Shown here: one piece after another, positions 35,255 through 45,367 of the stretch
Layout of the letters: each line of letters opens with the position of its first letter
How positions within the stretch are numbered: position 1 is the stretch's first letter
Source: Amycolatopsis jejuensis
GTDB taxonomy: Bacteria > Actinomycetota > Actinomycetes > Mycobacteriales > Pseudonocardiaceae
Direction: 5' to 3'
Length of the DNA: 64,000 nt
Assembly: GCF_000717335.1 (NCBI RefSeq)
Contig: NZ_JNYZ01000012.1
Span: 454,516-518,515 of the forward strand
Position numbers and translations under genes: made by a program
The notes under the pieces: generated by a model
Seen by the model: the letters and a program-made list of their open reading frames with translations, nothing else
Told to the model about the DNA's origin: nothing
Databases searched by the model: none

Positions 35255-37168
35255 CTAGCGGAAGTCCACGTCGTCGCGGTTGACGTACGCGACGCGGTGG
35301 CCCAGCTGGATCTCCACGTACTCCGCCTCGCCCTCCACCACCTGGTTCTTGGTGGTGTCGAAGCCGGACGAGTAGTACTCCGAGCCGGTGGTCCCGCCCA
35401 CGGTGTACTGCTGACCCGCGCCGAGCTGGTACGGCAGCGGCTTGAGCTCCTGCGCCGGGACGCCCTTGGGATAGGCGCTCGCCTCCGGGTACGCGCTCCC
35501 GTAGACCGCGACTTTTTCCTTGCCCGGCTTGGGAGTCACGACGTGCCCGCTGGCCGGATACGCCGTCGGCGCGTCGCCCGGGTTGCGGAACCAGCCCTTC
35601 TGACCGAGGTACCAGATCGCGGTCCAGTCGTCCTTCGTGTCCGCGACGACGTACTTCTGGCCGGTGGCCACCCGGCTGGCGACGTCCGCGACGTCCATTG
35701 TGGACGGGTTCGGGCCGTGCATGCCGACGTCGGGCAGCAGTGGCGCCGAGTCACTCGGCTCGGTGTGCAGCACGACCGCGCCGGAACCCCGCTCCGGACA
35801 AGGCTTCCCGGACCCGATCTTGTCACAGCCGGTGAAGGAGGGGCGGTTCACCGAGACGTCCGGATCGATCATGACCACGCGCGAGTGCGGCGAGCCGTAG
35901 TGCCGCAGCGGGGCGCCGAGCAGGTCGAAGTAGTGCGCCCAGTCCCAGTACGGACCCGGGTCCCAGTGCATGTCCTTGATCCGGTCCGCGGTGGGGCCGG
36001 GCACGTTGTCGTGGCCGAGGAGGTGCGCGCGGTCGAGCGGAACGCCGTAGCGGCGGGCGAGGTAGCCCACCAGCTTCGCCGACGACCGGTACATCGCCTC
36101 GGTGTACCAGGTGCCCAGCGCGGCGTAGCCTTCGTGCTCCACGCCGATGGACTTGGTGTTCACGTACCAGTTCCCGGCGTGCCAGCCGACGTCCTTGGTC
36201 GGGACGTGCTGGGCGACCATGCCGTCGGACGAGCGCACCGTGTAGTGCCACGCGAGCTGGCCAGGGGTCTTGGCCTGGTTCATGACCGCGTCCCAGGTGC
36301 CCTCGGTGTCGTGGATGACGATGTAGTCGATCTTCTGGCTGCTCGGCCGCTCCGCCTTGTCGTAGTTGCCGTAGCCGTTGCCGACCTTTTCGAACGGCGC
36401 GGGCACCGACTCGCACGACAGCGACCGCGGACACTCGGTGGCCGGCTTCGCGCCGACGCGCAGCCCGAGCCGGTCCGCCTGCGCGCGGTCCGGCGTGACC
36501 CCGGCCGCCGCCGCGAGCTTCAAGGACTGACCGTCGTCGGTCCGGCGGGCAATGCCGCTGGTAATGGTGCTGAAGACCTCATCGGCGAACGTACGCGCAC
36601 CCGCCAGGTCTTCGGCACCGCTGTAGCGCGCGACAGCGCCGTACCAGTCCTTCGCGTTGTCGCTCTTTACGCCGAGCTGTTTCTGGTAGTCCGCGAGCAG
36701 GGCAGCGCCGCCGCGGATGTTCTGTACCGGGTCCGTACGCAGCGTCGCCACGTCTTTGTCGAGCAGTGCGGCTGCCTTGTCGATGGTCTGGCTACTGGGT
36801 GGCGGCGCGACCGGTTTGAGGGGTTTCAGCCGGAGGTTAGGCCGGGAATCGTCGCCACGGGGGTCTTCGTCGGGGTCGTCGAACTCAGTGCCGCTGAGGC
36901 CGGCCGTACGCACGTCGGTGAGGTGCATCGGCCCGTACCCGGCAGCAGTGCTGGGCGCGCCGGCGTGCGAGTCCCAGCGGGACTCGAGGTACGACACGCC
37001 GAGCAGCACGTCGAGCGGGACCCCGAACTCGCTGGCCGCGTCAGCGAACGCCCGCTGACGAGCTTCGTCGGCAGGCTGCGCGGTAGCCGGCACCGCCACC
37101 GCAACCGCGGCGAGGGCCAGTAACCCGGCAGTGACGGCGCCGAGCCGCCACGGGACAGATCGGGACAT
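35255..37168 (-). CDS. Secreted cell-wall hydrolase: lysozyme-like plus amidase_2 domains (copy 1)
   Basis: 637 aa from the ATG at 37168, with GGAG close upstream. Signal peptide 1-31. Residues 35-180 resemble a goose-lysozyme/transglycosylase domain (GVSYLESRWDSH, GYGPMHLTD). A linker leads to an amidase_2/PGRP domain (about 280-440): YIVIHDTEG, WHYTV, GVEHEGY, LLGHDNVPGP, the histidines being zinc ligands. The C-terminal third has repeats with WTAIWYLGQKGWFRNPG, like SH3-type wall-binding modules. It likely cleaves peptidoglycan. A paralogue is immediately upstream. Confidence 0.88.
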   Translation of the reverse strand: MSRSVPWRLGAVTAGLLALAAVAVAVPATAQPADEARQRAFADAASEFGVPLDVLLGVSYLESRWDSHAGAPSTAAGYGPMHLTDVRTAGLSGTEFDDPDEDPRGDDSRPNLRLKPLKPVAPPPSSQTIDKAAALLDKDVATLRTDPVQNIRGGAALLADYQKQLGVKSDNAKDWYGAVARYSGAEDLAGARTFADEVFSTITSGIARRTDDGQSLKLAAAAGVTPDRAQADRLGLRVGAKPATECPRSLSCESVPAPFEKVGNGYGNYDKAERPSSQKIDYIVIHDTEGTWDAVMNQAKTPGQLAWHYTVRSSDGMVAQHVPTKDVGWHAGNWYVNTKSIGVEHEGYAALGTWYTEAMYRSSAKLVGYLARRYGVPLDRAHLLGHDNVPGPTADRIKDMHWDPGPYWDWAHYFDLLGAPLRHYGSPHSRVVMIDPDVSVNRPSFTGCDKIGSGKPCPERGSGAVVLHTEPSDSAPLLPDVGMHGPNPSTMDVADVASRVATGQKYVVADTKDDWTAIWYLGQKGWFRNPGDAPTAYPASGHVVTPKPGKEKVAVYGSAYPEASAYPKGVPAQELKPLPYQLGAGQQYTVGGTTGSEYYSSGFDTTKNQVVEGEAEYVEIQLGHRVAYVNRDDVDFR

Positions 37169-37250
37169 GGAATGGCTCCAGGTTGGGAAAGTGTTCCGCG
37201 CAAATCCAACCAGGTGGGGCCATATCGGGTGAGGTTTCGGCGCGCGGATG
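37169..37250 (-). promoter_or_regulatory. Conserved leader of amidase copy 1
   Basis: This 82-nt leader aligns along its length with the leader of copy 2 (39278-39360): a CCCGAT block, then CACCTGGTTGGATTTGCGC against CATCTGGTTTGATTTTCGC, then CTGGAG before the ATG. Conservation outside the coding region suggests shared control or recent duplication. Confidence 0.5.
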
Positions 37251-37280
37251 GCGCGAAGGGGCACCGGGCGTGCCTGTACA

Positions 37281-37315
37281 GGGGCTGTGCCGGTCCACCA
37301 TCCCGGCACAGCCCC
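37281..37315. terminator. Terminator downstream of amidase copy 2
   Basis: Perfect 13-bp stem, GGGGCTGTGCCGG at 37281-37293 and its complement at 37303-37315. It lies 12 nt after the stop of amidase copy 2 (minus strand). No clear T-run. Confidence 0.75.
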
Positions 37316-37327
37316 TCGAAGAGACGG

Positions 37328-39277
37328 TCAGCTCAGGTCGACGTCGTCCTGGTTGACGAAGGCCGTGCGGTACCCGATCTGGACCTGTACGTACTTCGTC
37401 TTGCCCTTCACCAGCTTGTTCGTTGCGCTGTCGAAGGAGGCCTTGTAGTACTCCGAGTCCACGATCGGGCCGGCCGCGTACTGCTGACCCGCGCTGAACT
37501 GGTACGGCAGCGGCGCCAGCTCCTGTGGCTTGATGTCCTTCGGATAGGCCTCCGCCTCCGGGTACGCCCGTCCGTAGACCGGCACGTTTTGCTTACCCGC
37601 CTTGGGCGTTGCGATCCGGCCGTTGGCCGGGTACGCGGTGGGCGCGTCGCCCGGGTTGCGGAACCAGCCCTTCTGGCCGAGGTACCAGATTGCCGTCCAG
37701 TCGCCCTTCGTCTCGGCGACCACGTACTTCTGGCCGGTCGTCACGCGGCTGGCCATGTCGTCGACGCGCATGGTGGACGGGTTCTTGCCGTGCATGCCGA
37801 CGTCGGAAAGCAACGGTGCGGTGTCGTTCGGCTCGGTGCGCAGCACCACCGCCGAGGAACCCCTTTCGGGGCAAGGCTTTGTGTCGTTGTCCCCCTCGCA
37901 TGAGGTGAAGGCGGGCTTGTTGATCGAGAAGTCCGGCGCGATCATGACCACCTTCGAGCCCGGCGTGCCGTAGTGCTGCAGCGGGGCGCCGAGCAGGTCG
38001 AAGTAGTGCGCCCAGTCCCAGTAGGGGCCCGGGTCCCAGTGCATCCCCGGGATGTGGGCCTTGTCCGGCCCCGGCACGGTGTCGTGGCCCAGAATGTGCT
38101 CGCGGTCCAGCGGAATCCCGAAGCGCTTGGCGAGGTAGCCGACGAGCTTCGCCGATGCTCGGTACATCGCCTCGGTGTACCACGTGCCCTTTCCTGCGAA
38201 GCCCTCGTGCTCCACGCCAACGGACTTCGAGTTCACGTAGAAGTTGCCTGCGTGCCAGCCGATGTCCTTGGTGGCCACGGCCTGGGCGACCAGCCCGTCC
38301 CTGGAACGCACCATGTAGTTCCACGCGGCCAGCTTTGGGCGCGGCGTCTGCACATCCTTGAGGGTGCCGTCCCAGGCGCCTTCGGTGTCGTGGATGACGA
38401 TGTACTCGATCTTCTGGCTCTTCGGCCGGTCTGCCTTGTCGTAACCGACGTACGTGCCGTCGTCCAGCTTCTGGAACGGTGCAGGCTTCCACTCGCACGT
38501 CAGCGACTGCGGGCACTCGGCCGCGTTCGTCGCGTTCGTCGTGTCGGCGCGCAGACCGAGCCGGTCCGCCTGCGCACGGTCCGGAGCCGCGTCGGGCTTC
38601 GGAGCGAGCTTGACCGACTGGCCGTCGTCGGTCCGGTGCGCGATGCCGCTGCGGATGGTGTTGAAGACCTCGTCGGCGAAGGTGCGCGCACCATTGAGGT
38701 CGTCAGAACCGCTGTAGCGGGCGACCGCGCCATACCAGTCCTTCACGTTGGCGCTCTTGATACCCAGCTGGCGTTGGTAGTCCGCCAGCAGTGCAGCGCC
38801 GCCGCGGATGTTCTCGGCGGGGTCCTTGCGCAGGGTGTCCGCGTCGGTGCCGAGCAGTTCGGCAGCCTTGTCGATCGTCTGGCTGCCGGGAGGCGGAGCG
38901 CTCGGCTTCGGTGGTTTGCCCTGCTTGCGCGGTGCTACCTGCAGCATCGGGCGGGACGTGTCGCCGCGCGCATCGCCGTGGTCGTGCTCGGACTCGGTGG
39001 TGTCGTTGCCGACCGAGCGCAGATCGGTGAGGTGCATCGGCCCGTAACCGCCGGCTTTGCTGGCCGAACCGGGATGGGAATCCCAGCGGGACTCGAGGTA
39101 GGACACGCCGAGCAGCACGTCGAGCGGGACCCCGAATTCGCTGGCCGCGTCAGCGAACGCACGCTGACGGGCTTCGTCGGCGGGCTTCGCCTGTGCAGGC
39201 ACCGTGACCGCGACCGCCGCGAGCGCCAGCAACCCGGCAGTGACGGCGCCTAATCGCCATGGAACAAAACGAGACAT
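37328..39277 (-). CDS. Secreted cell-wall hydrolase: lysozyme-like plus amidase_2 domains (copy 2)
   Basis: 649 aa, the same architecture as copy 1: signal peptide (AQA), GVSYLESRWDSH, linker, amidase_2 core YIVIHDTEGAWDG, GVEHEGF, ILGHDTVPGP, and WYLGQKGWFRNPG. The two proteins are closely similar throughout, indicating tandem duplication, with the linker at about 100-140 most different. Both should act in the wall outside the membrane. Separate leader and terminator mean each copy is its own unit. Confidence 0.88.
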   Translation of the reverse strand: MSRFVPWRLGAVTAGLLALAAVAVTVPAQAKPADEARQRAFADAASEFGVPLDVLLGVSYLESRWDSHPGSASKAGGYGPMHLTDLRSVGNDTTESEHDHGDARGDTSRPMLQVAPRKQGKPPKPSAPPPGSQTIDKAAELLGTDADTLRKDPAENIRGGAALLADYQRQLGIKSANVKDWYGAVARYSGSDDLNGARTFADEVFNTIRSGIAHRTDDGQSVKLAPKPDAAPDRAQADRLGLRADTTNATNAAECPQSLTCEWKPAPFQKLDDGTYVGYDKADRPKSQKIEYIVIHDTEGAWDGTLKDVQTPRPKLAAWNYMVRSRDGLVAQAVATKDIGWHAGNFYVNSKSVGVEHEGFAGKGTWYTEAMYRASAKLVGYLAKRFGIPLDREHILGHDTVPGPDKAHIPGMHWDPGPYWDWAHYFDLLGAPLQHYGTPGSKVVMIAPDFSINKPAFTSCEGDNDTKPCPERGSSAVVLRTEPNDTAPLLSDVGMHGKNPSTMRVDDMASRVTTGQKYVVAETKGDWTAIWYLGQKGWFRNPGDAPTAYPANGRIATPKAGKQNVPVYGRAYPEAEAYPKDIKPQELAPLPYQFSAGQQYAAGPIVDSEYYKASFDSATNKLVKGKTKYVQVQIGYRTAFVNQDDVDLS

Positions 39278-39360
39278 GAAAAAACTCCAGAATCGACAGG
39301 GAATCTGCGAAAATCAAACCAGATGTAGCAAAATCGGGCGGGATTTTCCGCGCATCGATA
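39278..39360 (-). promoter_or_regulatory. Conserved leader of amidase copy 2
   Basis: Counterpart of the copy 1 leader. The remaining 155 nt up to arsC (39361-39515) hold no gene or clear element that I can see. Confidence 0.5.
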
Positions 39361-39515
39361 TCCCCGGCGGGCATTGGACCTGCCTACCTGGTGAATCAGT
39401 TCAGTCCTATGGAATCGGCCACGGAGATGCGGCTGTCGGCTCGGGAGCCCGCAGCAGACGGTCCGGAGTGGACAGTCTCCAATCACCGTTGTGCTTCGGG
39501 AGCCTCGCGGGCGCG

Positions 39516-39902
39516 TCAGAGTTCGGCGAGCAACGCGCGCACCCGGCGGTCGATCTCGTCACGGATCGGGCGGATCTGTTCCACCGGCAGGCCTGCCGGG
39601 TCGTCCAGTTGCCAGTCCAGGTAACGCTTTCCGGGGAACACCGGGCATGCGTCACCGCAGCCCATGGTGATCACGACATCGGCGGCGTCGACCGCGTCGG
39701 TGGTCAGGCGCTTGGGGAATTCGCGGGAAACGTCGATCCCGAGTTCCGTCATGGCTGCGACCACCGCCGGGTTCACCTCGCTCGCCGGGGTCGATCCGGC
39801 CGAGCGGACCGCCACGCGACCGGCGGCGTGGTGGTGCAGCAGCGCGGCCGCCATCTGGGACCGCCCGGCGTTGTGGACGCAGACGAACAGGACTGTCTTC
39901 AC
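39516..39902 (-). CDS. arsC: Arsenate reductase, LMW-phosphatase type
   Basis: 128 aa with the phosphatase loop CVHNAGRSQ (Cys8, Arg14), and DAVDAADVVITMGCGDACP carrying further cysteines. It reduces arsenate to arsenite for export by Acr3. In actinomycetes the electron donor is mycothiol/mycoredoxin or thioredoxin. The GTG start overlaps the acr3 stop by 4 nt. It is the last gene of the arsR-acr3-arsC operon. Confidence 0.92.
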   Translation of the reverse strand: MKTVLFVCVHNAGRSQMAAALLHHHAAGRVAVRSAGSTPASEVNPAVVAAMTELGIDVSREFPKRLTTDAVDAADVVITMGCGDACPVFPGKRYLDWQLDDPAGLPVEQIRPIRDEIDRRVRALLAEL

Positions 39903-40972
39903 GGCGTGACCTCCACTGGGGCCGAAGCGAAACGGCGACGCAGCGCGAGTGACACATACACCAGCGCCACCAGCACGGGAACCTCGATCAACGGCCCGAC
40001 GACCCCGGCCAGCGCCTGTCCGCTGGTGGCGCCGAACGTGGCGATGGCAACGGCGATCGCGAGCTCGAAGTTGTTGCCCGCAGCGGTGAACGCCAGCGTC
40101 GTGGTGCGTTCGTACGACAACCCGGCCGCGCGGCCGAAGGCGTACGACCCGGCCCACATCAGTCCGAAGTAGACCAGCAACGGCACCGCGATCCGGACCA
40201 CGTCCATCGGCCGCGCGGTGATCTGATCTCCTTGCAGGGCAAAGAGAATCACGATTGTGAACAGCAGCCCGTACAGCGCGGCCGGGCCGATTTTCGGCAG
40301 GAACTCCGATTCGTACCAGGCACGGCCGCGGGCGCGTTCGCCGAGACGGCGCGTCAGGTACCCGGCCACCAGCGGAATCCCGAGAAAGATCAGCACGCTC
40401 TTCGCGATCTGCCATCCGGACACGGCGAGGTCGGCCTGCGGGAGACCGAGCCAGCCGGGCAGGACGGTGAGGTAGAACCAGCCCAGCAGGCCGAACGCGA
40501 CCACCTGGAACACCGAGTTCAGCGCGACCAGCACAGCGGCGGCTTCGCGGTCGCCGCACGCGAGGTCGTTCCAGATGATCACCATCGCGATGCACCGGGC
40601 GAGCCCGACGATGATCAACCCGGTGCGGTACTCCGGCAGGTCGGGCAGCAGCAGCCAGGCGAGCGCGAACATCAGCGCCGGGCCGACCAGCCAGTTCAGC
40701 ACGAGCGACGGCCACAGCAGCCGCCGGTCGCGGGTGACCGTGCCGAGGCGGTCGTAGCGGACTTTCGCCAGCACCGGGTACATCATCACCAGCAGCCCGA
40801 GCGCGATCGGCAGGGAAATCCCGTCCACCTGCACCGCGGACAGCGCCGTGTCCAGCCCGGGAATCCAGCGCCCGGCGAGCAATCCGGCGACCATCGCGGC
40901 GGCGATCCACGCGGGCAGGAAACGGTCCAAAGTGGACAGTTTGCCGACGACCCCGTTCGCGGTGCCGGTCAT
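39899..40972 (-). CDS. acr3: Arsenite efflux transporter, ACR3 family
   Basis: 357-aa membrane protein with about ten helices. MYPVLAKVRYD in an early loop, NWLVGPALMFALAW with the conserved region of ACR3, and GLARCIAMVIIWNDLACGD containing the essential Cys, mark this family, distinct from ArsB. It exports arsenite. The ATG at 40972 overlaps the arsR stop by 4 nt; the longer frame runs into arsR. Confidence 0.93.
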   Translation of the reverse strand: MTGTANGVVGKLSTLDRFLPAWIAAAMVAGLLAGRWIPGLDTALSAVQVDGISLPIALGLLVMMYPVLAKVRYDRLGTVTRDRRLLWPSLVLNWLVGPALMFALAWLLLPDLPEYRTGLIIVGLARCIAMVIIWNDLACGDREAAAVLVALNSVFQVVAFGLLGWFYLTVLPGWLGLPQADLAVSGWQIAKSVLIFLGIPLVAGYLTRRLGERARGRAWYESEFLPKIGPAALYGLLFTIVILFALQGDQITARPMDVVRIAVPLLVYFGLMWAGSYAFGRAAGLSYERTTTLAFTAAGNNFELAIAVAIATFGATSGQALAGVVGPLIEVPVLVALVYVSLALRRRFASAPVEVTP

Positions 40973-41304
40973 GCCGGAACCGGGATGAGCACGGCCGAAA
41001 GCCGGGCCAGCACCTCGGGATGGACGCGGTAGTACACCCACGTACCGCGCCGTTCGCCGGTGATCAAGCCGGACTCGCGCAGGACCTTGAGGTGGTGGGA
41101 GATCGTCGGGCCGGTCAGCTCGAACGCGCCGGTCAGGTCGCACACGCACGCCTCGCCGCCGTCGTGGGACGCGATCAGCGACAGCAGCCGCAGCCGGACC
41201 GGGTCGGCCATCGCTTTGAACAGCCTGGCCAGCTCGGCGGCCTGCTCCTCGCCCAAGGGTTCGCGGACCAGCGGGGAGCAGCAGGCGTCCACCTGTTTCG
41301 ACAT
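40969..41304 (-). CDS. arsR: Arsenic-responsive repressor ArsR
   Basis: 111 aa, start ATG at 41304. Winged helix at about 30-90 (RLRLLSLIA, FELTGPTISHHLKVLRESGLI). Cysteines: Cys8-Cys9 at the N-terminus, and Cys53 and Cys55 in ACVCDL near the recognition helix; this is one of several arsenite-binding arrangements in this family. It should release the operator when arsenite binds. Divergent from arsI, so both sides of the operon are probably controlled together. Confidence 0.93.
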   Translation of the reverse strand: MSKQVDACCSPLVREPLGEEQAAELARLFKAMADPVRLRLLSLIASHDGGEACVCDLTGAFELTGPTISHHLKVLRESGLITGERRGTWVYYRVHPEVLARLSAVLIPVPA

Positions 41305-41306
41305 GT

Positions 41307-41322
41307 GTCTATCTTGACAGAC
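41307..41322. promoter_or_regulatory. Candidate ArsR operator and -35 box of arsI
   Basis: Imperfect 16-bp palindrome GTCTATCTTGACAGAC between arsR and arsI, 3 nt before the arsR ATG, with TTGACA (41314-41319) embedded as a -35 for arsI. No strong -10 at 17-nt spacing (CAATCA). Confidence 0.5.
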
Positions 41323-41368
41323 TTCTAAACAAGGAGCAATCATCATTCGGCTGCCGAAGGAGGCGGGG

Positions 41369-41776
41369 ATGTCACGAATACAGCTCGCACTGCGGGTCGG
41401 GGATCTGGAAGGCTCGATCGCCTTCTACGCCAAGCTGTTCGGCACCGAACCGGCCAAGCTTCGCCCCGGTTACGCGAATTTCGCCATCGCCGAACCCGCG
41501 CTGAAGCTCGTCCTCCTTGAGGGCGAGCCAGGCCAGGCGACGGTGATGGACCATCTGGGCGTCGAGGTCGAGTCGACGGAGGAGGTGAGCGCGGCCAGTG
41601 CGCGCCTCACCGGGGAAGGCCTGGAAACCTTGCCCGAGAACGACACAACGTGCTGCTATGCGGTGCAGGACAAGGTGTGGGTGCACGGTCCTGGCCAGGA
41701 GCCGTGGGAGGTGTACACGGTGAAGGCCGACTCGCGGACCTTCGGGCCTGCTCAATCCGAAGGCTGCTGTTCCTGA
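41369..41776 (+). CDS. arsI: ArsI-type C-As lyase / CadI family VOC protein
   Basis: 135-aa vicinal-oxygen-chelate protein. Likely metal ligands are Gln5, His62 (VMDHLG) and Glu114 (EPWEVYTV); the arsenic-binding pair is Cys95-Cys96 in TTCCYAVQDKVWVHGP. ArsI demethylates trivalent methylarsenicals. Start ATG with AAGGAGG. Divergent from the arsR-acr3-arsC operon, so it adds an organoarsenical branch. CadI (cadmium-induced protein) is the same family. Confidence 0.88.
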   Translation: MSRIQLALRVGDLEGSIAFYAKLFGTEPAKLRPGYANFAIAEPALKLVLLEGEPGQATVMDHLGVEVESTEEVSAASARLTGEGLETLPENDTTCCYAVQDKVWVHGPGQEPWEVYTVKADSRTFGPAQSEGCCS

Positions 41777-42294
41777 TCACCGTCCGGCAAGGTCAGCTGG
41801 GCACGGTGGAACTCGAAATGCCGGGCCGGGAACCGGTAGACGTCCGCCAAGGTCATGCGGTCCCGGAAAAACGGATCCCACCGGGTGGGATAGTGCATGC
41901 CCCGGTCGAGTTCGACGTCGGTTTCCCGGTCGAGACGGCGGTGCAGCGCCGCGATCGTCCGGTCGAACAACGTCAGCATCCACCGCCTCGGCAGCACCGC
42001 GCCACCGAGCCAGGACCCGGCGAAGTTGACCACGTCGAACGGCGCGGTGCCCGCGTTCAGCAGCCGCGAATACGCGCGACTCACCCCGTCCGGCAGGCGA
42101 TCGAACAGCCGCACCAGCCGGAGCAGGGCGCGGATGATCAGGTAGCCGAGCAGCATGTGGAACAGCAGCTGACGGTTGTTCCACCGGGTGCCTGCACTCG
42201 GCCGCCGCAGGTCGCTCTCGCTCGCCCGGTCCAGCAGCTGGTGAAAGCTCCGGCGGGCCTGCTCCATCTCTTCGTGAACGGCCACTCTGTCCAC
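41752..42294 (-). CDS. DinB-like putative metalloenzyme
   Basis: 180 aa; the four-helix DinB/YfiT-like pattern with EEMEQARRSFHQLLDR, RWNNRQLLFHMLLGYL and the late RHFEFHRAQLTLPDG, whose histidines could bind metal. The family includes mycothiol-dependent transferases and isomerases; a specific function is not clear. The 3-prime end overlaps arsI by 25 nt, convergent. GTG start, no clear ribosome site. Confidence 0.7.
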   Translation of the reverse strand: MDRVAVHEEMEQARRSFHQLLDRASESDLRRPSAGTRWNNRQLLFHMLLGYLIIRALLRLVRLFDRLPDGVSRAYSRLLNAGTAPFDVVNFAGSWLGGAVLPRRWMLTLFDRTIAALHRRLDRETDVELDRGMHYPTRWDPFFRDRMTLADVYRFPARHFEFHRAQLTLPDGDQEQQPSD

Positions 42295-42324
42295 CTGGTC
42301 AGTGTCCGCCGCCGGGGCTGAGAA

Positions 42325-42600
42325 GGCCAGTGCTGCTGCAGTGGCCGAACTTCACGCAGTACGGCCAGCCCTGCCAGCCCGCACGCGAGATAGCCGAACG
42401 CGACCTCGGGCCGCAGGCCGGCTGGCAACCAGGGCGTAGGACAACAGGAAGGCGACGACGCCGACGACCAGGAGTGGCCCGCGGTCGGAGATCTTTCCCG
42501 CCGGGAAGGAGACCACGGTGGCAGCTACGTGGTACGCCGGGTACCGGTGGACGATTTCCCGGCACGGAACAAACCCGCCGGTCAAACGCTCGCAGGCCAA
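42325..42600 (-). pseudogene. Relic of an MFS transporter C-terminal half
   Basis: Minus-strand sequence reads as MFS helices in two frames: VAATVVSFPAGKISDRGPLL and then FLLSYALVA in one frame (about 42537-42426), then AGLRPEVAFGYLACGLAGLAVL in another (from about 42428). A frameshift near 42427 and loss of the rest of the gene indicate a decayed transporter. No functional start. It fills the gap between the DinB gene and the groES promoter. Confidence 0.6.
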
Positions 42601-42626
42601 GTTTCCCCAGCGTAAGCAGACCCTCC

Positions 42627-42656
42627 TTGCGAAGCTGGCACTCCCGTGGCTAGAGT
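42627..42656 (+). promoter_or_regulatory. groES-groEL promoter
   Basis: TTGCGA at 42627-42632 and TAGAGT at 42651-42656 with an 18-nt spacer, overlapping the CIRCE element, as in other actinobacterial groESL promoters. The 5-prime leader is about 100 nt. Confidence 0.6.
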
Positions 42657-42661
42657 GCTAA
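42635..42661. promoter_or_regulatory. CIRCE element (HrcA operator)
   Basis: CTGGCACTC, 9-nt spacer, GAGTGCTAA. The right arm is perfect CIRCE; the left differs from TTAGCACTC at two of nine positions. It overlaps the -10 box, so HrcA should repress groES-groEL until heat shock. Confidence 0.92.
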
Positions 42662-42762
42662 TCGAACGGCCCGGACAGCCCCGGCACCCGCGACGGCGGG
42701 GGTGGTATGAGCCGTAACAAGTCATATTGCCGACGCTTTCGACGACCGTGGAGGTCAACCCG

Positions 42763-44773
<2,011 letters not shown>

Positions 44774-44789
44774 CGCAACCCGCGGCACC

Positions 44790-44827
44790 GGGGCGGCACT
44801 CGAGAGAGTGCCGCCCCACTGTCTTTT
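44790..44827 (+). terminator. Intrinsic terminator after groEL
   Basis: Perfect 12-bp stem GGGGCGGCACTC (44790-44801) with loop GAGA and complement at 44806-44817, followed by ACTGTCTTTT. Starts 17 nt after the groEL stop. Confidence 0.92.
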
Positions 44828-44901
44828 GCGGACTGTCCACATCGGGCAAGCGAAGGGGCGGTGTCCGATGTGGACACCGCCCCTTCCGCGCCGGGAGAAA
44901 A

Positions 44902-45204
44902 TCAGCTGTGCGCCATGGTCAGCGCGCGTTTGTCCTGTTTGATGATGTGGTCCCGTTCCGATTCGGACAGTCCGCCCCAGATCCCGTACGGCTCGTGCAC
45001 GGCCAGCGCGTGGCTTCGGCACAGGTCCAGCACCGGGCACGCCAGGCAGATCGCCTTGGCCCTCGCCTCACGCCGTGCCCTCGCCGGTCCCCGCTCTCCG
45101 TCCGGGTGGAAGAAAGACGCGCTGTCCATCCCCCGGCACGACCCCTCCAGCTGCCAGTCCCACATGTCCGCATTGGGTCCGGGGAGCCTGCGCGTGTCTG
45201 CCAT
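44902..45204 (-). CDS. whiB3: WhiB3-type iron-sulfur transcription factor
   Basis: 100 aa. Cluster ligands Cys23, Cys53, Cys56 and Cys62 (CxxC spacing in ICLACPVLDLC), followed by YGIWGGLSESER, the WhiB turn, and a basic C-terminus KQDKRAL. LPGPNADMWDWQLEGSCRGMD matches M. tuberculosis WhiB3. WhiB3 responds to NO and redox state and controls lipid synthesis together with a sigma factor. Start ATG at 45204 with GGAGG upstream; the longer frame upstream is unlike WhiB. Confidence 0.94.
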   Translation of the reverse strand: MADTRRLPGPNADMWDWQLEGSCRGMDSASFFHPDGERGPARARREARAKAICLACPVLDLCRSHALAVHEPYGIWGGLSESERDHIIKQDKRALTMAHS

Positions 45205-45367
45205 CCTGACCGCCTCCGTCATCCGGTCGATGCCATTAGCTGCTCTGCTGTGGTGCCGATACTCCATTCGGTGCAACGGCGGTAACGTTAGAAGCGCGCC
45301 AATAGTTGTTCAATAGATCCGCGGCGATTCAGCCGTTAGGCATCCCCCGGATGTGTGAGCTGGGCTT

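Noticed and set aside
37169..39360. Cyclic di-AMP (ydaO) riboswitch before the wall-hydrolase genes
   Set aside because: This riboswitch often precedes such genes in actinomycetes, but the leaders are only about 80 nt and I could not find its conserved core.
39516..40910. 464-codon frame extending arsC upstream through acr3
   Set aside because: Only the last 128 codons are arsC-like; the rest is a shadow of acr3, which has clear membrane helices in another frame.
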